Source: Hyphodiscus hymeniophilus (Eukaryota; Ascomycota; Leotiomycetes; Helotiales; Hyphodiscaceae). From it: a stretch of 64,000 nt of DNA. The DNA lies in the NCBI GenBank assembly GCA_016508695.1, contig VNKQ01000011.1, forward strand, positions 744,001 to 808,000, given 5' to 3'. The first letter of the stretch is position 1. Each line of letters opens with the position of its first letter. Of this stretch, positions 1-10,380 are shown piece by piece. The notes under the pieces were generated by a model. It was given only the letters and a program-made list of their open reading frames with translations. It was not told the DNA's origin and searched no databases. The translations under genes and the position numbers were made by a program.

Positions 1-794
1 CACTTTCGCCATGAACCTACAATGGTGAAATGTGATGTGATCGTTTGGTACGGTGGGGATTGAACTATCGTGAAAGATTTTAGGTGGTGTAGACCGAAGT
101 GGCTGAACCCCGTGGGGAAAAGAGAGGCACCCCACAAATCGCGGGGTGAAGGCGGAACGGCGGGATGTCGGAATGGGAATGCGGAAATACAGTATCGTCG
201 GATGGGGGCGGGTTTTCCAGTTCAATCAAGCGAAAGCTGGCTTTCTGTAGTTTATACACTGGTAACAAAGGCGGCCAGTGCAGGTGCTGGGAACGCCACA
301 CGTCTACCTACATGTGATACTTTGGCTCTAAATATTGGAACCTCAATTCTTAACCATAAATAGTAATATTCAGCTAGCGAAAGTATGTACGAATAGGTAG
401 TGAGTAATACTCACCTGATTAACAAATTCTACAATGTTTCACCTGCCACCATTGAACCCAAGCCTTGGCACCCGATGCGAGTATTTGTTGCCGAAGTGGA
501 AAATGTCGACTAGATATTCTGGACTCTGCTGTCGAACGGCGGAAGGAGGGAATAGACGAGTATAGAGTGCATGTCTTCCGCGTAGTCAACACTGATTCCG
601 ATACCCAAAGCATCCTCCAGGCACTTTGTCGAGCCCAATATGATGCCTTTTCCAAAGTCATGTTATTTAGGTGTTGGCTCCCATGATTGTCGAAGGTATA
701 AATAAACATATTGATAACTTGCCTTGTAGACGATTAAATGCTAGAGCATTGAGAGTGGCTCAGTCACAAGACGACAAACATCCCAAGACAACAT
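1..794. other. intergenic, no supported gene
   Basis: Only short overlapping reading frames are seen here, on both strands. A stretch at about 460-690 is open on both strands for 70-95 codons but matches no family I recognise, and stops interrupt each plausible continuation. It may be a decayed gene. It includes the 3' flank of the aldolase gene. Confidence 0.5.
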
Positions 795-1640
795 TTAGAT
801 TTTTGCAGCTCTTACACCCTGTCTTACCTGCTGCCAACTAGCCTTCGCCCCAGCTGCAAGAAAATTCGCATCCTGCCCTGACAACAAAAAGGTAAACCCC
901 ATCTCCGCCTTGTGCTTCGCAGCAGCCTCAGATGCAGCAACCGTGCCGATATGCAAACCGAGCCGTTTGCCAATCCTCAGCACTGTCTCCAGCGCCTCAA
1001 TATACTGCGGCTCCTCACCATCACCCCCAGCTAACCCCAAGGACTGCCTCAAATCATACGGCCCAATAAAGCATCCCGTCACTCCCGTCACCATCAAGAT
1101 AGCCTCCGCGTTTCTCACTCCCTCCACTGACTCAATCATTGGCATAATCGCCAGCTCCTTCGTCCGCTTCATATAATCCACCACATCGCTCGTCGGATCT
1201 GTACTCGCATACGGCGCCAGGAATGGCCCGAAACTGCGCTGGCCTATAGGCGGATAGATTGCCCGTTGAATAATCTCCTCGCATTCCGTCGCACTCGTCA
1301 CCATGGGAATAATGACACCCCCCGCGCCGCTGTCCAGCGCCCACTTGATCCATTCCACGCCGTGCGATGGTGTGCGGATGATGGCGATGCAGGATCCGGC
1401 TGAGGCAGCAACGATGGCTTGCGTGAGGTTAGTAGCCTCGCGAGGGGACGTCGGTGCGTGTTCCATATCAATGAGGGCCCAGTCGAAACCAGAGCGGGCA
1501 ATGACTTGGGCGCAGAGCGTGCTGCCAATGGTAGTTGCGGCACCGATGATGACGGTCTTGTCTTTGATGAGTGTTGAGAAGGTTGGTGTCTCTGTTGGGG
1601 ATTTGGAATGAAATGCGATGTTGGGGCCATTGGAATACAT
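795..1640 (-). CDS. HpcH/HpaI aldolase family protein
   Basis: Single-exon gene of 281 aa, starting at the ATG at 1640. Family members (2,4-dihydroxyhept-2-ene-1,7-dioate aldolase and relatives) cleave 2-oxo acids in a divalent-metal-dependent class II aldol reaction, often yielding pyruvate. The family signature is clear: the (I)DMEHAP strand near residue 57, the GQRSFGP loop with the substrate-binding Arg, a PMIES strand supplying the metal-binding Glu, and GPYDLRQSLG supplying the metal-binding Asp. Length is usual for the family. No signal peptide is visible, so it is probably cytosolic. It is the outermost gene of the oxidative cluster and faces away from the BVMO at 2312. A last-step role, splitting a ring-opened acid into central metabolites, is inference. 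The substrate cannot be read from sequence. Confidence 0.88.
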   Translation of the reverse strand: MYSNGPNIAFHSKSPTETPTFSTLIKDKTVIIGAATTIGSTLCAQVIARSGFDWALIDMEHAPTSPREATNLTQAIVAASAGSCIAIIRTPSHGVEWIKWALDSGAGGVIIPMVTSATECEEIIQRAIYPPIGQRSFGPFLAPYASTDPTSDVVDYMKRTKELAIMPMIESVEGVRNAEAILMVTGVTGCFIGPYDLRQSLGLAGGDGEEPQYIEALETVLRIGKRLGLHIGTVAASEAAAKHKAEMGFTFLLSGQDANFLAAGAKASWQQVRQGVRAAKI

Positions 1641-2311
1641 GATGTCGGTGCTTTACCTTGTGACTGTTGAAGGAGAAATAGTGTCTTTCTGTGAAGCGGA
1701 GTTGGAGTTCAGAGGCTCTCTGAGTCAGTGTTTACCTCCTCGAACGTCCCGACTTGAGTTGAATCTCTTAATGCGTATCATGGTGTAAATGCCTCTGTTT
1801 TCCACTGAAATCACGAGTACTCGGCAAAATCCAAAACCCGCCTGGCGATTAAGACGTCAAGCATCTGAGAAAGGCAAAACACATCTGCCGTTTTCCGACC
1901 CGGGTATTGCATGATACCCACAGATTTCGCATGTACATCCGATGCAGGAATATCTGATCATCCAGTGAAGGCGGCGCATGGACCAATCGATGCCACTTGA
2001 GAATATTCTAGTTTCCGATCCATTGGAACTTGTGATTGAAGGTACCCGTAGATTCCGCCAGCTGGAACCTCGTATCTTGACGATAATCCCTGGAGCGGAA
2101 TACCTTGAATGGGACGTTTATTCTCCTGTGCGACTGTGTCTAATCATCCCCGACCTAAATCATCTTCGACCCAGCCTAGGTAAATCTCAAATTGAATACA
2201 ATCAAGAATAGAGTCTTCGACACAATCTGACTATTCCTCTTTGCATCTTCTTTGGCAGACTTGGTTCTTCACTTAACAGCTTTTCTCAGGTCAAAACAGG
2301 AATCAAAGAAA
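1641..2311. promoter_or_regulatory. shared upstream region of aldolase and BVMO1
   Basis: The aldolase (-) and the first BVMO (+) are divergently transcribed from this 671-bp interval, so a common promoter is likely. A CAG acceptor-like sequence at about 2281-2290 lies just before the BVMO start and could end a 5'UTR intron. A 77-codon frame at 1978-2211 is not recognised and is probably chance. Confidence 0.4.
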
Positions 2312-3945
2312 ATGGGTTCAATGGAGCCAGACCAAAAATGGGATGTGATGCTTGTTGGCGGTGGGTTTGGTGGGATGTACCTCCTGAACAAACTCCGCAA
2401 TTTTGGTTTCGACGTTCATCTCTATGAATCTGGCAGTACCTTTGGAGGCACTTGGTTCTGGAACTGTTATCCTGGAGCTCGTGTCGACTCCATTGTTCCA
2501 ACTTACCAATTCTCCTCTGACGAAACTTGGGATCAGTGGGAGTGGTCCGAAGCCTATCCCAAACGTGAGGAGCTTGAAGCATACTTTCGACATGTCGGCA
2601 AGCTCTGGAATCTGTACTCAAATGCCAGCTTCAACTCACGTGTTGTCAGTGCGCACTGGGATATAGAGGAGAAAGTGTGGGTATGCGAGATATCAAATGA
2701 ACAAGAAAATACGACCACCATCGTCAAGTCACGCATTTTACTCTTCTGCGCCGGTCTCTCGGCGGTGCCATATAAACCACCATTCGAAGGAGTCGATGAC
2801 TTCAAGGGCAAGATATATCATACCTCAAGATGGCCTCGCGAAGGTGTCGATCTCAAGGGAAAGCGATGCGGTGTCATTGGTACTGGCGCAACTGGGGTCC
2901 AGGTTATTCAAGAAGTCGGCCCAGTCGCATCACACCTCACTGTGTTCCAGCGGACACCCAATATCGCACTACCAATGGACCAAGCCCCACTTAGCAAAGA
3001 AGACAACATAAAATTGAAAAAAGATATGCCGGAAACACTCGAACTGTCCAAAGCCACATGGGCAGGTTTCTTATACTCCTGGCACGACAAGTGTGCCATG
3101 GATGACACCCCCGAAGAACGGGAAAGTTTCTACGAAAAGCTGTGGGAAAGACGAGGCTTCGGTTTCTGGGTCGGTAATTACAAGGATACGACCGTTAGCC
3201 CGGAAGCCGCTGAAGCGGCGTATCAGTTCTGGCGCAAGAAGACGGCTCCCATGATCAAGGACCCGTACAAGAGAGAAAAGCTCTGTCCTGAAGTCGCACC
3301 GAACCCGTTCGGCACCAAGCGTATCTCACTCTACAGGACTTATTACGACATCTTCAATCTCCCCACCGTCGACCTCATTGATGTTAACGAAAATCCAATC
3401 CACGATATAACCGAAAATGGCATCCGGCTCCAAGACGGCATGGAGGTCGAATTGGACGTCCTCATCTTCGCCACGGGATTTGATACCATCACTGGCGGCC
3501 TCACCCACGTAGACATCCGTGGCACCGATCCGTCCTTCACTCTCGGCGATAAATGGAAAAAGGGCTGCCAAACGTACTTGGGCATGTGTAGTAACGGCTT
3601 CCCCAACTTCTTCTGGGTATACGGCCCCCAGTCTCCCGGCCCCTTCTCCATCGGTCCAACCTGCATCGAATTCCAAGGCGACTGGCTCACGCAACTACTT
3701 CGCGACCTACGTCGAGACCACATTTCCATGATAGAGGCTACCCCGAGGTCGAGAAGAAGTGGAGAGAGATGATTCTTGAGGCCGGCGAGAAAGGTCTCTT
3801 CAAATACGCGAAAAGTTGGTGGTTTGGAGCAAACATACCCGGAAAGCAGAGGGAGTGTTATAACTACATGTTAGGGATGCCGGAGTATAGAAAAAAGTGC
3901 GGCGAGGTTAGAAGGAATGGATATGAAGGATTCCAATTGAAATGA
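2312..3945 (+). pseudogene. Baeyer-Villiger monooxygenase, single-base frameshift near the C terminus
   Basis: FAD/NADPH-dependent flavoprotein monooxygenase of the cyclohexanone-monooxygenase type, which inserts oxygen beside a ketone to give an ester or lactone. Visible are the first Rossmann motif GGGFGG (residues 16-21), the BVMO fingerprint FKGKIYHTSRWP (164-175) and the second Rossmann motif GTGATG (190-195). The chosen start is the ATG at 2312, because the frame upstream opens only with TTG. The frame stops at 3772 after 486 aa. The typical C terminus (EKKWREMI, then KSWWFGANIPG and GYEGF) continues in another frame from about 3745 to a TGA at 3943-3945. One missing base in the CCCC run at 3741-3744 explains everything: adding one gives exactly 544 codons plus stop, the normal family length. 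It is either a recent inactivation, a sequencing error, or a truncated but expressed protein. Confidence 0.85.
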
Positions 3946-4385
3946 AGGTCAGTATTTACTGCTGTTTTTGGCAACTTCGAATGGATATATATAATATATA
4001 TATGCAGAGTTTTGCATGTTTCACGCAGGATATAATGATTTTTATGGAATATTCTGGATCAAACTGAGGTCTCCATAATGTTAATGGTGCCTCCAAATCG
4101 GGCCTTGAGGTATCGTTAGCAGGTTGAACAGCCTTCTTCTTTCTTTCCAAGAGACCCCACTTCCCGGTAGAGTTCTGTTTACTCTGATCATATACCTGCG
4201 CCTAGCTTTCCAGAAATCTAGGATCTGAGGCGTTAAATGCCGACTCCAGGCCTCACAAACATAGCACAGAACTGTCTGGGTATGATTATTGACTGCAAGT
4301 AAGATGACTCCATGGCGGTCTGGTAAATTGTTGTAATCGTGAAACTATATTTTTTTGCTATCTGTCATAGGCTTCAAGTCCTAAC
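3946..4385. other. intergenic between convergent genes
   Basis: This is the 3' space between BVMO1 (+) and hydrolase 1 (-). It holds an AT-rich alternating TA stretch near 3985-4005 and no supported coding sequence. Confidence 0.5.
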
Positions 4386-6093
4386 TCAAGCGTCCCATCC
4401 ATTGCTAGCCAAGAGCTTCTTAACCCACGCTGCAGACTGTTTGAAATATCTTGTCGTAGCCTCCAGTTGGGGAAATGTATAGAACCCATGAGGCATTCCC
4501 GGAAATGTCTCTATGTCGACGGGGATGCTAGACAGAAATAATTAGCCAAAAGCGGCTTTTTCTTTATGTTGGACAGTGCAGCTGAGATGAAGGGGTGAAG
4601 CTTGCTCTATTTGTACGTACCCAGCTTCCTTCAGCCTGTCAGCGAAGGCAAATTCTTCGTCTCGTAGAGGATCCATACCACTGATTTGTATCACTACAAA
4701 AGCGGTTCATTGGATTAGTCACACAACATTCTCGGCTTGTGTGAAAATAGTACTGCGCTCATGAAAACAAGATACCCTTGTGAAAGATAGCATAGCCTCG
4801 GCCGCAGAGTGACTTACATGTAGCTGGCAAGCCTTCAACAGACTCCACCAACAATGGATTCGCATAAACGTCAGGCTTCGTGTCAGGATAATATTCCGCC
4901 CAGCACTTGAGCATGTTCTCCTCCCCAAGAATAGACGAGTGTGCATTTTGTTGAAAGCTATTGTACTCATATCCCTTGTCTTTGGGGAAGTATTTTGGAT
5001 GACACAAGACAGGGCTGTTGAGTAATTGCCCAATGATCCCACTTTGGTTCTGGTCACGTGCCATGATGGGAAGAACTGCTGCCATATTGCCTCCGGCGGA
5101 ACTGCCGCAGGTTATTATCATGGAGGGATCGATTCCTAGGCTGGAGGCATTGTCTTTGCACTGCCTAGCAGTCAGTACTTCGTCCTTAACTGATGAAATT
5201 GGCCGTCTTTGGTCAACACGACCAACTAGTGAGATTTGAGTTTTGCAGATTCGTGGGCTTCAACGCTGAGACTGCTCAAAGAGAGACCCTGATGTCCAAT
5301 TATCGAACGCTGTTTGGAAATGTAAGGATGCGCATGCATTCGGTGCGACTTATGGTGAGCGGGATGTACCACTTTGAGAAAGCTGCATTTCGTGAGTGGT
5401 GGAATATTTCTTCCTTCGTCGGTCCCGTCTGGAACCAATAGGCCTTCTTCGTCCTCTAAAGTACCTGATCATATACTCAAGCCTCACTAGCTTGGTGTCC
5501 TATCTCGCGTGGGGAGCGCAGTGAACAGACGGAGAAAGTGACACTTTTCTGCGTAACTCACCCATTTGAAAGCATCGTAATAGTCGTTAACCTGCTGCGG
5601 GAAGCGATACTCCGGAGCTCTGGAAACTATCAGACTTCACAGAAATATAGAAACACACAAGCTGCGAAGAAAAGGCCGTAAATGGAACTTACAGTCGATA
5701 ATCCACGCTGACCACCACAGCGCCCGTCTCCTTTGCTGTGTACCGCGAAACTCCTTCCTCGACGGCATGATCGCCCATCATCCAACCACCGCCATGTGCA
5801 ACCAGCATCCATGGCGCTTTTTTCCCTTTCTTGCCCATAGCCTTCAGCTTTTCCAAATTTTTGTAAATTTTCATTTCCGCCTCATGGCCATCTCTGAATT
5901 TGATGATCTTGAACGTCACTTCCAAGTCCATAGGAGTCCCGTAAGGCATGATGAGAGGATTCGACTTCCAGGTTTCCTGGTACTTGCTGGGAGGTAAGGC
6001 CCAGAACACGTTGAAGCGGCTGTCGCATTCTTCCTGGATGGGCACCCAGACGGGGTCGATTTTGGAGAGCCAGGCGTATTTGAGGTCCGTCAT
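4386..6093 (-). CDS. alpha/beta hydrolase, hormone-sensitive-lipase type (copy 1)
   Basis: Five-exon esterase/lactonase-like gene. Exons checked by frame are 6093-5693, 5619-5562, 5160-4818, 4693-4621 and 4527-4386, giving 338 aa. HSL family features in order are the oxyanion-hole motif HGGGW, the nucleophile elbow GSSAGGN (catalytic Ser), the catalytic Asp in SGMDPLRDEEF, and the catalytic His in GMPHGFY. There is no signal peptide, so it is probably cytosolic. It is a close paralog of the gene at 16337-17582, with the same intron positions. Its second intron is about 401 nt against 61 nt in the paralog. In this cluster it could open the ester or lactone made by a BVMO, which is inference from context. 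The start is the ATG at 6093 (MTDLKYAW), which aligns with MTTSKYAW of the paralog. Confidence 0.88.
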
Positions 6094-6965
6094 TTTATCA
6101 ACCTGAATGATTGTCAGGGCTCTGTTTAAGTCTTTCTAAGACGTGTTAAAGTAGGTAACCGGAAGCCTTTTGTTCACCTTGGAGGGAAAAGAGTGGCGAC
6201 TGTCGAGTTCTGATCGTTTTTGATTACACACAAGCTCCAAACAGTGAGTTAATATGTCAAAAAAAGTATTGTCTGATTGCGGTTTGCACGACTGCTCAAC
6301 AACTCAATCTGGTGACGTATGAGAAGGAGCTTTTGCTGACGACCGAGATTTGAAAGGTCGGCATCTTATAATCCGTCATCGCAACTTTCTCCATACATTA
6401 CAGAGAAGGTAGTGCGTTGGAGTTGGCGGGTAGTCCGCCGAGTGGAAAAGATACTCCGGCCAATAGGAAAATGTTCTGGGTTTCTGGATGTCGCAACAGC
6501 TGTACGCCACAAACTCGTCCAGACACCGATCCTGAGCAGTCCTGGCTGAGCGCTTACATCACTCTAGACTTGCGATTTGAAAATTGGCGTACGTACCCCT
6601 CTTGTGAGTTGGAGAAAGTGAGCTTGAAAAGGCTTGCTTGAGTATTGTTCTAGAGCCTTAAGTGACCCCCTATTTATCCCCTGGAATCGCTCGCTTAAAA
6701 CTAGCGCCTAGTATATTAGTGCCTCAGGCTAGACGTATGGGTTCGTCGCATCTATGGGATCAATTAATCGTGGGCCGCCAGCACCACCTTCAAGAGACCC
6801 TTAGGCCACAGTGACATCGCTCTTTCGGACTCTGTAGCTTCCTATAGCACAGTCAAGTAAACTCTGAGACTACTTTTAAAAAACCTGGACATCCTCATTA
6901 TCAATACTCTCAGACGAGCACGTCTCTATGAAATAGTCCCTATGAAATAGTCCTATATCGATTTC
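6094..6965. other. intergenic upstream of hydrolase 1
   Basis: Promoter side of hydrolase 1 and 3' side of the SnoaL-like gene. There is no supported gene. The two short copies of CTATGAAATAGTCC at about 6927-6953 form a small tandem repeat. Confidence 0.4.
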
Positions 6966-7457
6966 TTAATGACCCTTATGACGCACATCGTCCTTTGCCC
7001 AAGTATCTCTCCCGGTACTGTAAACAATATCATCCGGACCATCCGTCCACTGGATCCGATACGTCCTGTGCGCAATGTACCATTGACCCTGCATGCGCTT
7101 CCACTTATCTTGATACGTGAGCCATGTCCACTGAGTCTGACCCTTATAAGGACCTTTGCCTTCATGCGCCGCCAACACGTTAACTTTTGACTCGGCGTTG
7201 TCACCGTTCAAAACGATTTTTTGGTTTGAGAGATCATGTCGAGTCTGGCCGCAGTACGAGTCGAGGTTGAAATGGGCTTCAATACGGGAACGCACGGCGG
7301 CGAGATTATTATCGATGGTGCCAGCACCGAAATCCCAGACGAGGTCGGGGAGGAAGAGTTCTGGAAGACGGTCGAGGGCAAGGGAATCGACGATCTCGGG
7401 CCAGAGAGTCATTCTCTGGAGGATCTGCAAGTGGTCGGATACAGATTGGAGATCCAT
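6966..7457 (-). CDS. SnoaL-like (NTF2-fold) protein
   Basis: Single-exon gene of 163 aa starting at the ATG at 7457. The pattern fits the SnoaL_4/NTF2-like superfamily: an N-terminal helical part (DHLQILQRMTLW), a central DLVWDFG strand, RSRIEAHFNL, and the late strands GQWYIAHRTYRIQW. Members are small cone-shaped proteins acting as polyketide cyclases, dehydratases, ring-hydroxylating-dioxygenase beta-subunit relatives or isomerases, so the fold does not fix the reaction. A role in cyclising or dehydrating a pathway intermediate is inference from the neighbours. It is transcribed in the same direction as the hydrolase and SDR that flank it. No membrane segment or signal peptide is seen. Confidence 0.72.
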   Translation of the reverse strand: MDLQSVSDHLQILQRMTLWPEIVDSLALDRLPELFLPDLVWDFGAGTIDNNLAAVRSRIEAHFNLDSYCGQTRHDLSNQKIVLNGDNAESKVNVLAAHEGKGPYKGQTQWTWLTYQDKWKRMQGQWYIAHRTYRIQWTDGPDDIVYSTGRDTWAKDDVRHKGH

Positions 7458-8590
7458 GATATGACAAGAACGAGGAGCTTATGAAAGGGTATGCTAACGC
7501 GCTCATAAGGCGAGGGAGTTGAAGACGCTTTGTTTATATGTACGTAAGTGAGTAAGGGATTAGCAGGCGTGTTATAGCTGCAATAATAATGCAATGGGAT
7601 GGGTGAAGCGAAGCAGACAAAGACTTCTTCTTACTATGTTTTAAAGCTTTAAAAATCAATTGAGTAGGAGGATACCTTCACCCGAAGTAATTGAACTTGG
7701 GTGATAGTCAAAATGCCCTTCGCGGAACTACTCATCATGCAGCCTATAGGCTTGGACTGTTACGGCCCTGTGGGAATAGTGCAAGCCATAGGCTGTACGA
7801 TTATTGTGGTCTTTAGTGATTGTAGTAAGCAATCTGGATATTGGAAGAATGTGCTCTCCGCAACCACCAGACTCTGCATGTGGAATCTTTGGGAACTTCG
7901 TGGGCTGAAGAGTCGACTTCCCCAGACCCGTATGCCCCACATTTTTTGATGCAACGATGGAAAAAATGATGATTGGAGAATTGCTGGCGGAAATGCTTTG
8001 ATTAGTACCATTGAAATTTTATGGGGCTCTTCGCATGGGTAAATTGGGGAAGTCAGTTACAGATTCAGAGATAGATGTGTGTCTACAGGTAAGCTATAAT
8101 ATATATTGGGCACTGGCATAAAGTGCCGTAATAGTGTGTCTTTTCGGAGTATTCGAATGGCTCCCGACGTCTTAGCAACACGATGTTCTTCTTACCATTC
8201 ACTTGACATTACCATTTGTTGGATTCAAGACTTCAAGCCCGTTAGCTGTTAATCAAGTTCCACTTGCAACTGAATTTTGTGATGGCCGTGATGCTATTAT
8301 ATCCATTTATGTTTAGACCTTGCAAGGTTTCTGCAATAATTGGAGGTCAATCCGAATTCACGTGCCTACGGCTCTTTTACCAAGGTTTTGTGAGTCTCAT
8401 AAAAGTCTTCCAGAAGGGTAAGATTGTGGATGACTGAGAGAGGCAATGGCTTCTGTATTATTTTCTCCATACACCCATGCGTATTATAAGAGTCTAAGAG
8501 GTGCTTCATCGACGTGCCCTGCTCCTTCAATACAGTAGCCATACATCACGAGCCCTAATGGGGCTATTCTTTTTCCTGCTCTCTCACATT
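7458..8590. other. intergenic, AT-rich, no supported gene
   Basis: About 1.1 kb between the SnoaL-like gene and SDR1. Reading frames of 60-85 codons occur on both strands around 7700-8010 but overlap one another and match nothing I know. Confidence 0.45.
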
Positions 8591-9545
8591 TTAAGCCGTT
8601 GTGCCACCGTCGACGGGATAGTTACAACCAGTAACATAGGAGGACTCGTCGCTCACGAGGAAGGAAATAACTCGTGCGATCTCGATAGGATGTGCCTGTC
8701 TTTGAAAACATTGCATCGTGGTAGGCACTTGTACGCCGTTCTTTTGGAATGGATCCAGTAGAGGTGTCGCAACGACGCCTGTCACACCTGCTGTTAGAGC
8801 GCCACCCTAACAAAGAGGGAGGAAAAGTTTGAGAAAGGGGCAATAAAAATCTTCACCTACCTGGAGCAATGCAATTAACGCGGATGTTGCGCGGGCCTAC
8901 TTCTCTTGCCACAGACTTTGTCATACTGATGACCGCAGCCTTGGATGCCGCGTAGATGGATGTGTTGGCACAACCGATCATGCCCTGGATACTGGCGGCA
9001 TTGACCTTGGAAATGAGGTTCAAAATGGAAATTCTCATATGAAGTGTGGAGGTAACTTACAATACTTCCGCCACTCCCGATATGCTTCAACTGTTCTCTC
9101 ATGCAATGAAAGACACCTTTGCCATTGACCCCGACCATAAAGTCCCAATCATCGTCAGAAGCTTCTGTGATAGGCGCCTGCATCCGCGCAACACCCGCAA
9201 GGTTCACCCCGCTATCAAGCTTGCCCAACTGTTTAACTGTTTTCTCGATCCATTGCTGAACCTGAGCGCCATCGCGAACGTCTACGACAGTGACGATATG
9301 CTTGTCTCCTGTCAGCTCCTTAAGAGCTGCTTCCAAGCCCCCTAAGTTGACATCTGCAATCGAGAGAATGGCGCCTCTCTCAGCCATGAGCTTCGCGGTT
9401 TCTAGGCCAATGCCGCTGGCACCGCCTGTCATCGCGACCTGGACGAACACTTAGTAGATGGAGCTCTGGCATTCTCACCTGTGATGGGTGGGGACCCCAA
9501 CCGAGAGAAAGACATGCTTACCACTTTGCCCTCTAATGATGCCAT
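8591..9545 (-). CDS. short-chain dehydrogenase/reductase (SDR1)
   Basis: NAD(P)-dependent oxidoreductase of the classical SDR family, about 255 aa in four exons. Exon 1 (ATG at 9545, MASLEGKV) is only about 25 nt. Exon 2 carries the cofactor motif TGGASGIG, and NLAG in place of the usual NNAG. Exon 3 carries the catalytic YAASK motif and ends at NCIAPG. Exon 4 holds the C terminus, ending in the typical YPVDGGTTA. Introns follow GT-AG, for example GTAAGT after the codon before VNAAS. It would oxidise an alcohol to a ketone or the reverse; making the ketone for the adjacent BVMO2 is an inference. It is divergent from BVMO2 across an 835-bp interval. The ring substrate is not predictable. Confidence 0.85.
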
Positions 9546-10380
9546 GCTGGTCGAGACTTTTCAGAAATGTGTTGGGTGCGCGGATGAGCTAGATTTGCGT
9601 CTGATTCTTTTTGATAATGAAGGTCTACTGGTAAGAACTGAGAGTCTCACATACTAATATATTCTCTAATTATTTTCAACCCCAAATATTAGCTGTCCTA
9701 TGACCTTCTCTGCAATAACCTCGACCCAGTGAGATCCATTTCCGGCGTTCCAAGATGGAGACAATGTCAAAAGGCGAATAAAAAGTGGTACTCGTCCGCA
9801 TCACCGGAGCGGGTATAGTTCTGCCAGGGTATGCAGGAGAACACGAAACTGGTCGCTATAGACTAGAAAAGTCTAGACGCCATTGAAAGAAAATATGAGG
9901 CAATCTAGGTAGTTCCGCATAAATTCCGCCTTTTTGAGCAAAATGCCAAGCGAGACCTATTAAGTTCCGGCTAACAAAGTTGGCTTCCCTTGGAACTATT
10001 TTCGTGTATCGAATAGCCTCTCTAGGACCCTCGCATAGCCACATCCATCCAATTAACATAATTTCCTGCAAAGCCATCTGCCCCTCAAGAAATTTCAATG
10101 CACTACTTTTCCGTCCCGGATTTCTTAGTGCTCGAAAGATTAATTGAGCCCGACTCCCACAGTTGTATGATTCTCGTAGATACTGTAGGGCAATTCGGAG
10201 TAATGCAAAAAATAACCGACTCATTTAAGTTTTATAAAGGTAGCTCTTACGCTTGAAGCTTTGCTCGGTTACCCACCGCGTTTTCATACACATGATACAC
10301 TGGAATAAGCCCTCTAGTTCTTGATCTACAGACATCAGCGTCATTAGCCTCGCCCAAGTGGCAGTCCGCGTAATGTTGAG
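9546..10380. promoter_or_regulatory. divergent upstream region of SDR1 and BVMO2
   Basis: The 835-bp interval between two divergently transcribed oxidoreductase genes is a natural bidirectional promoter. A 122-codon minus-strand frame at 9856-10224 resembles nothing known and is probably chance. No operator palindrome was identified with confidence. Confidence 0.4.

Noticed and set aside
419..709. A coding gene on either strand near the left edge
   Set aside because: Frames overlap on both strands, are interrupted in every plausible continuation and match no known family.
9856..10224. 122-codon minus-strand frame as a gene
   Set aside because: No domain, atypical composition, and it lies inside a divergent promoter region.
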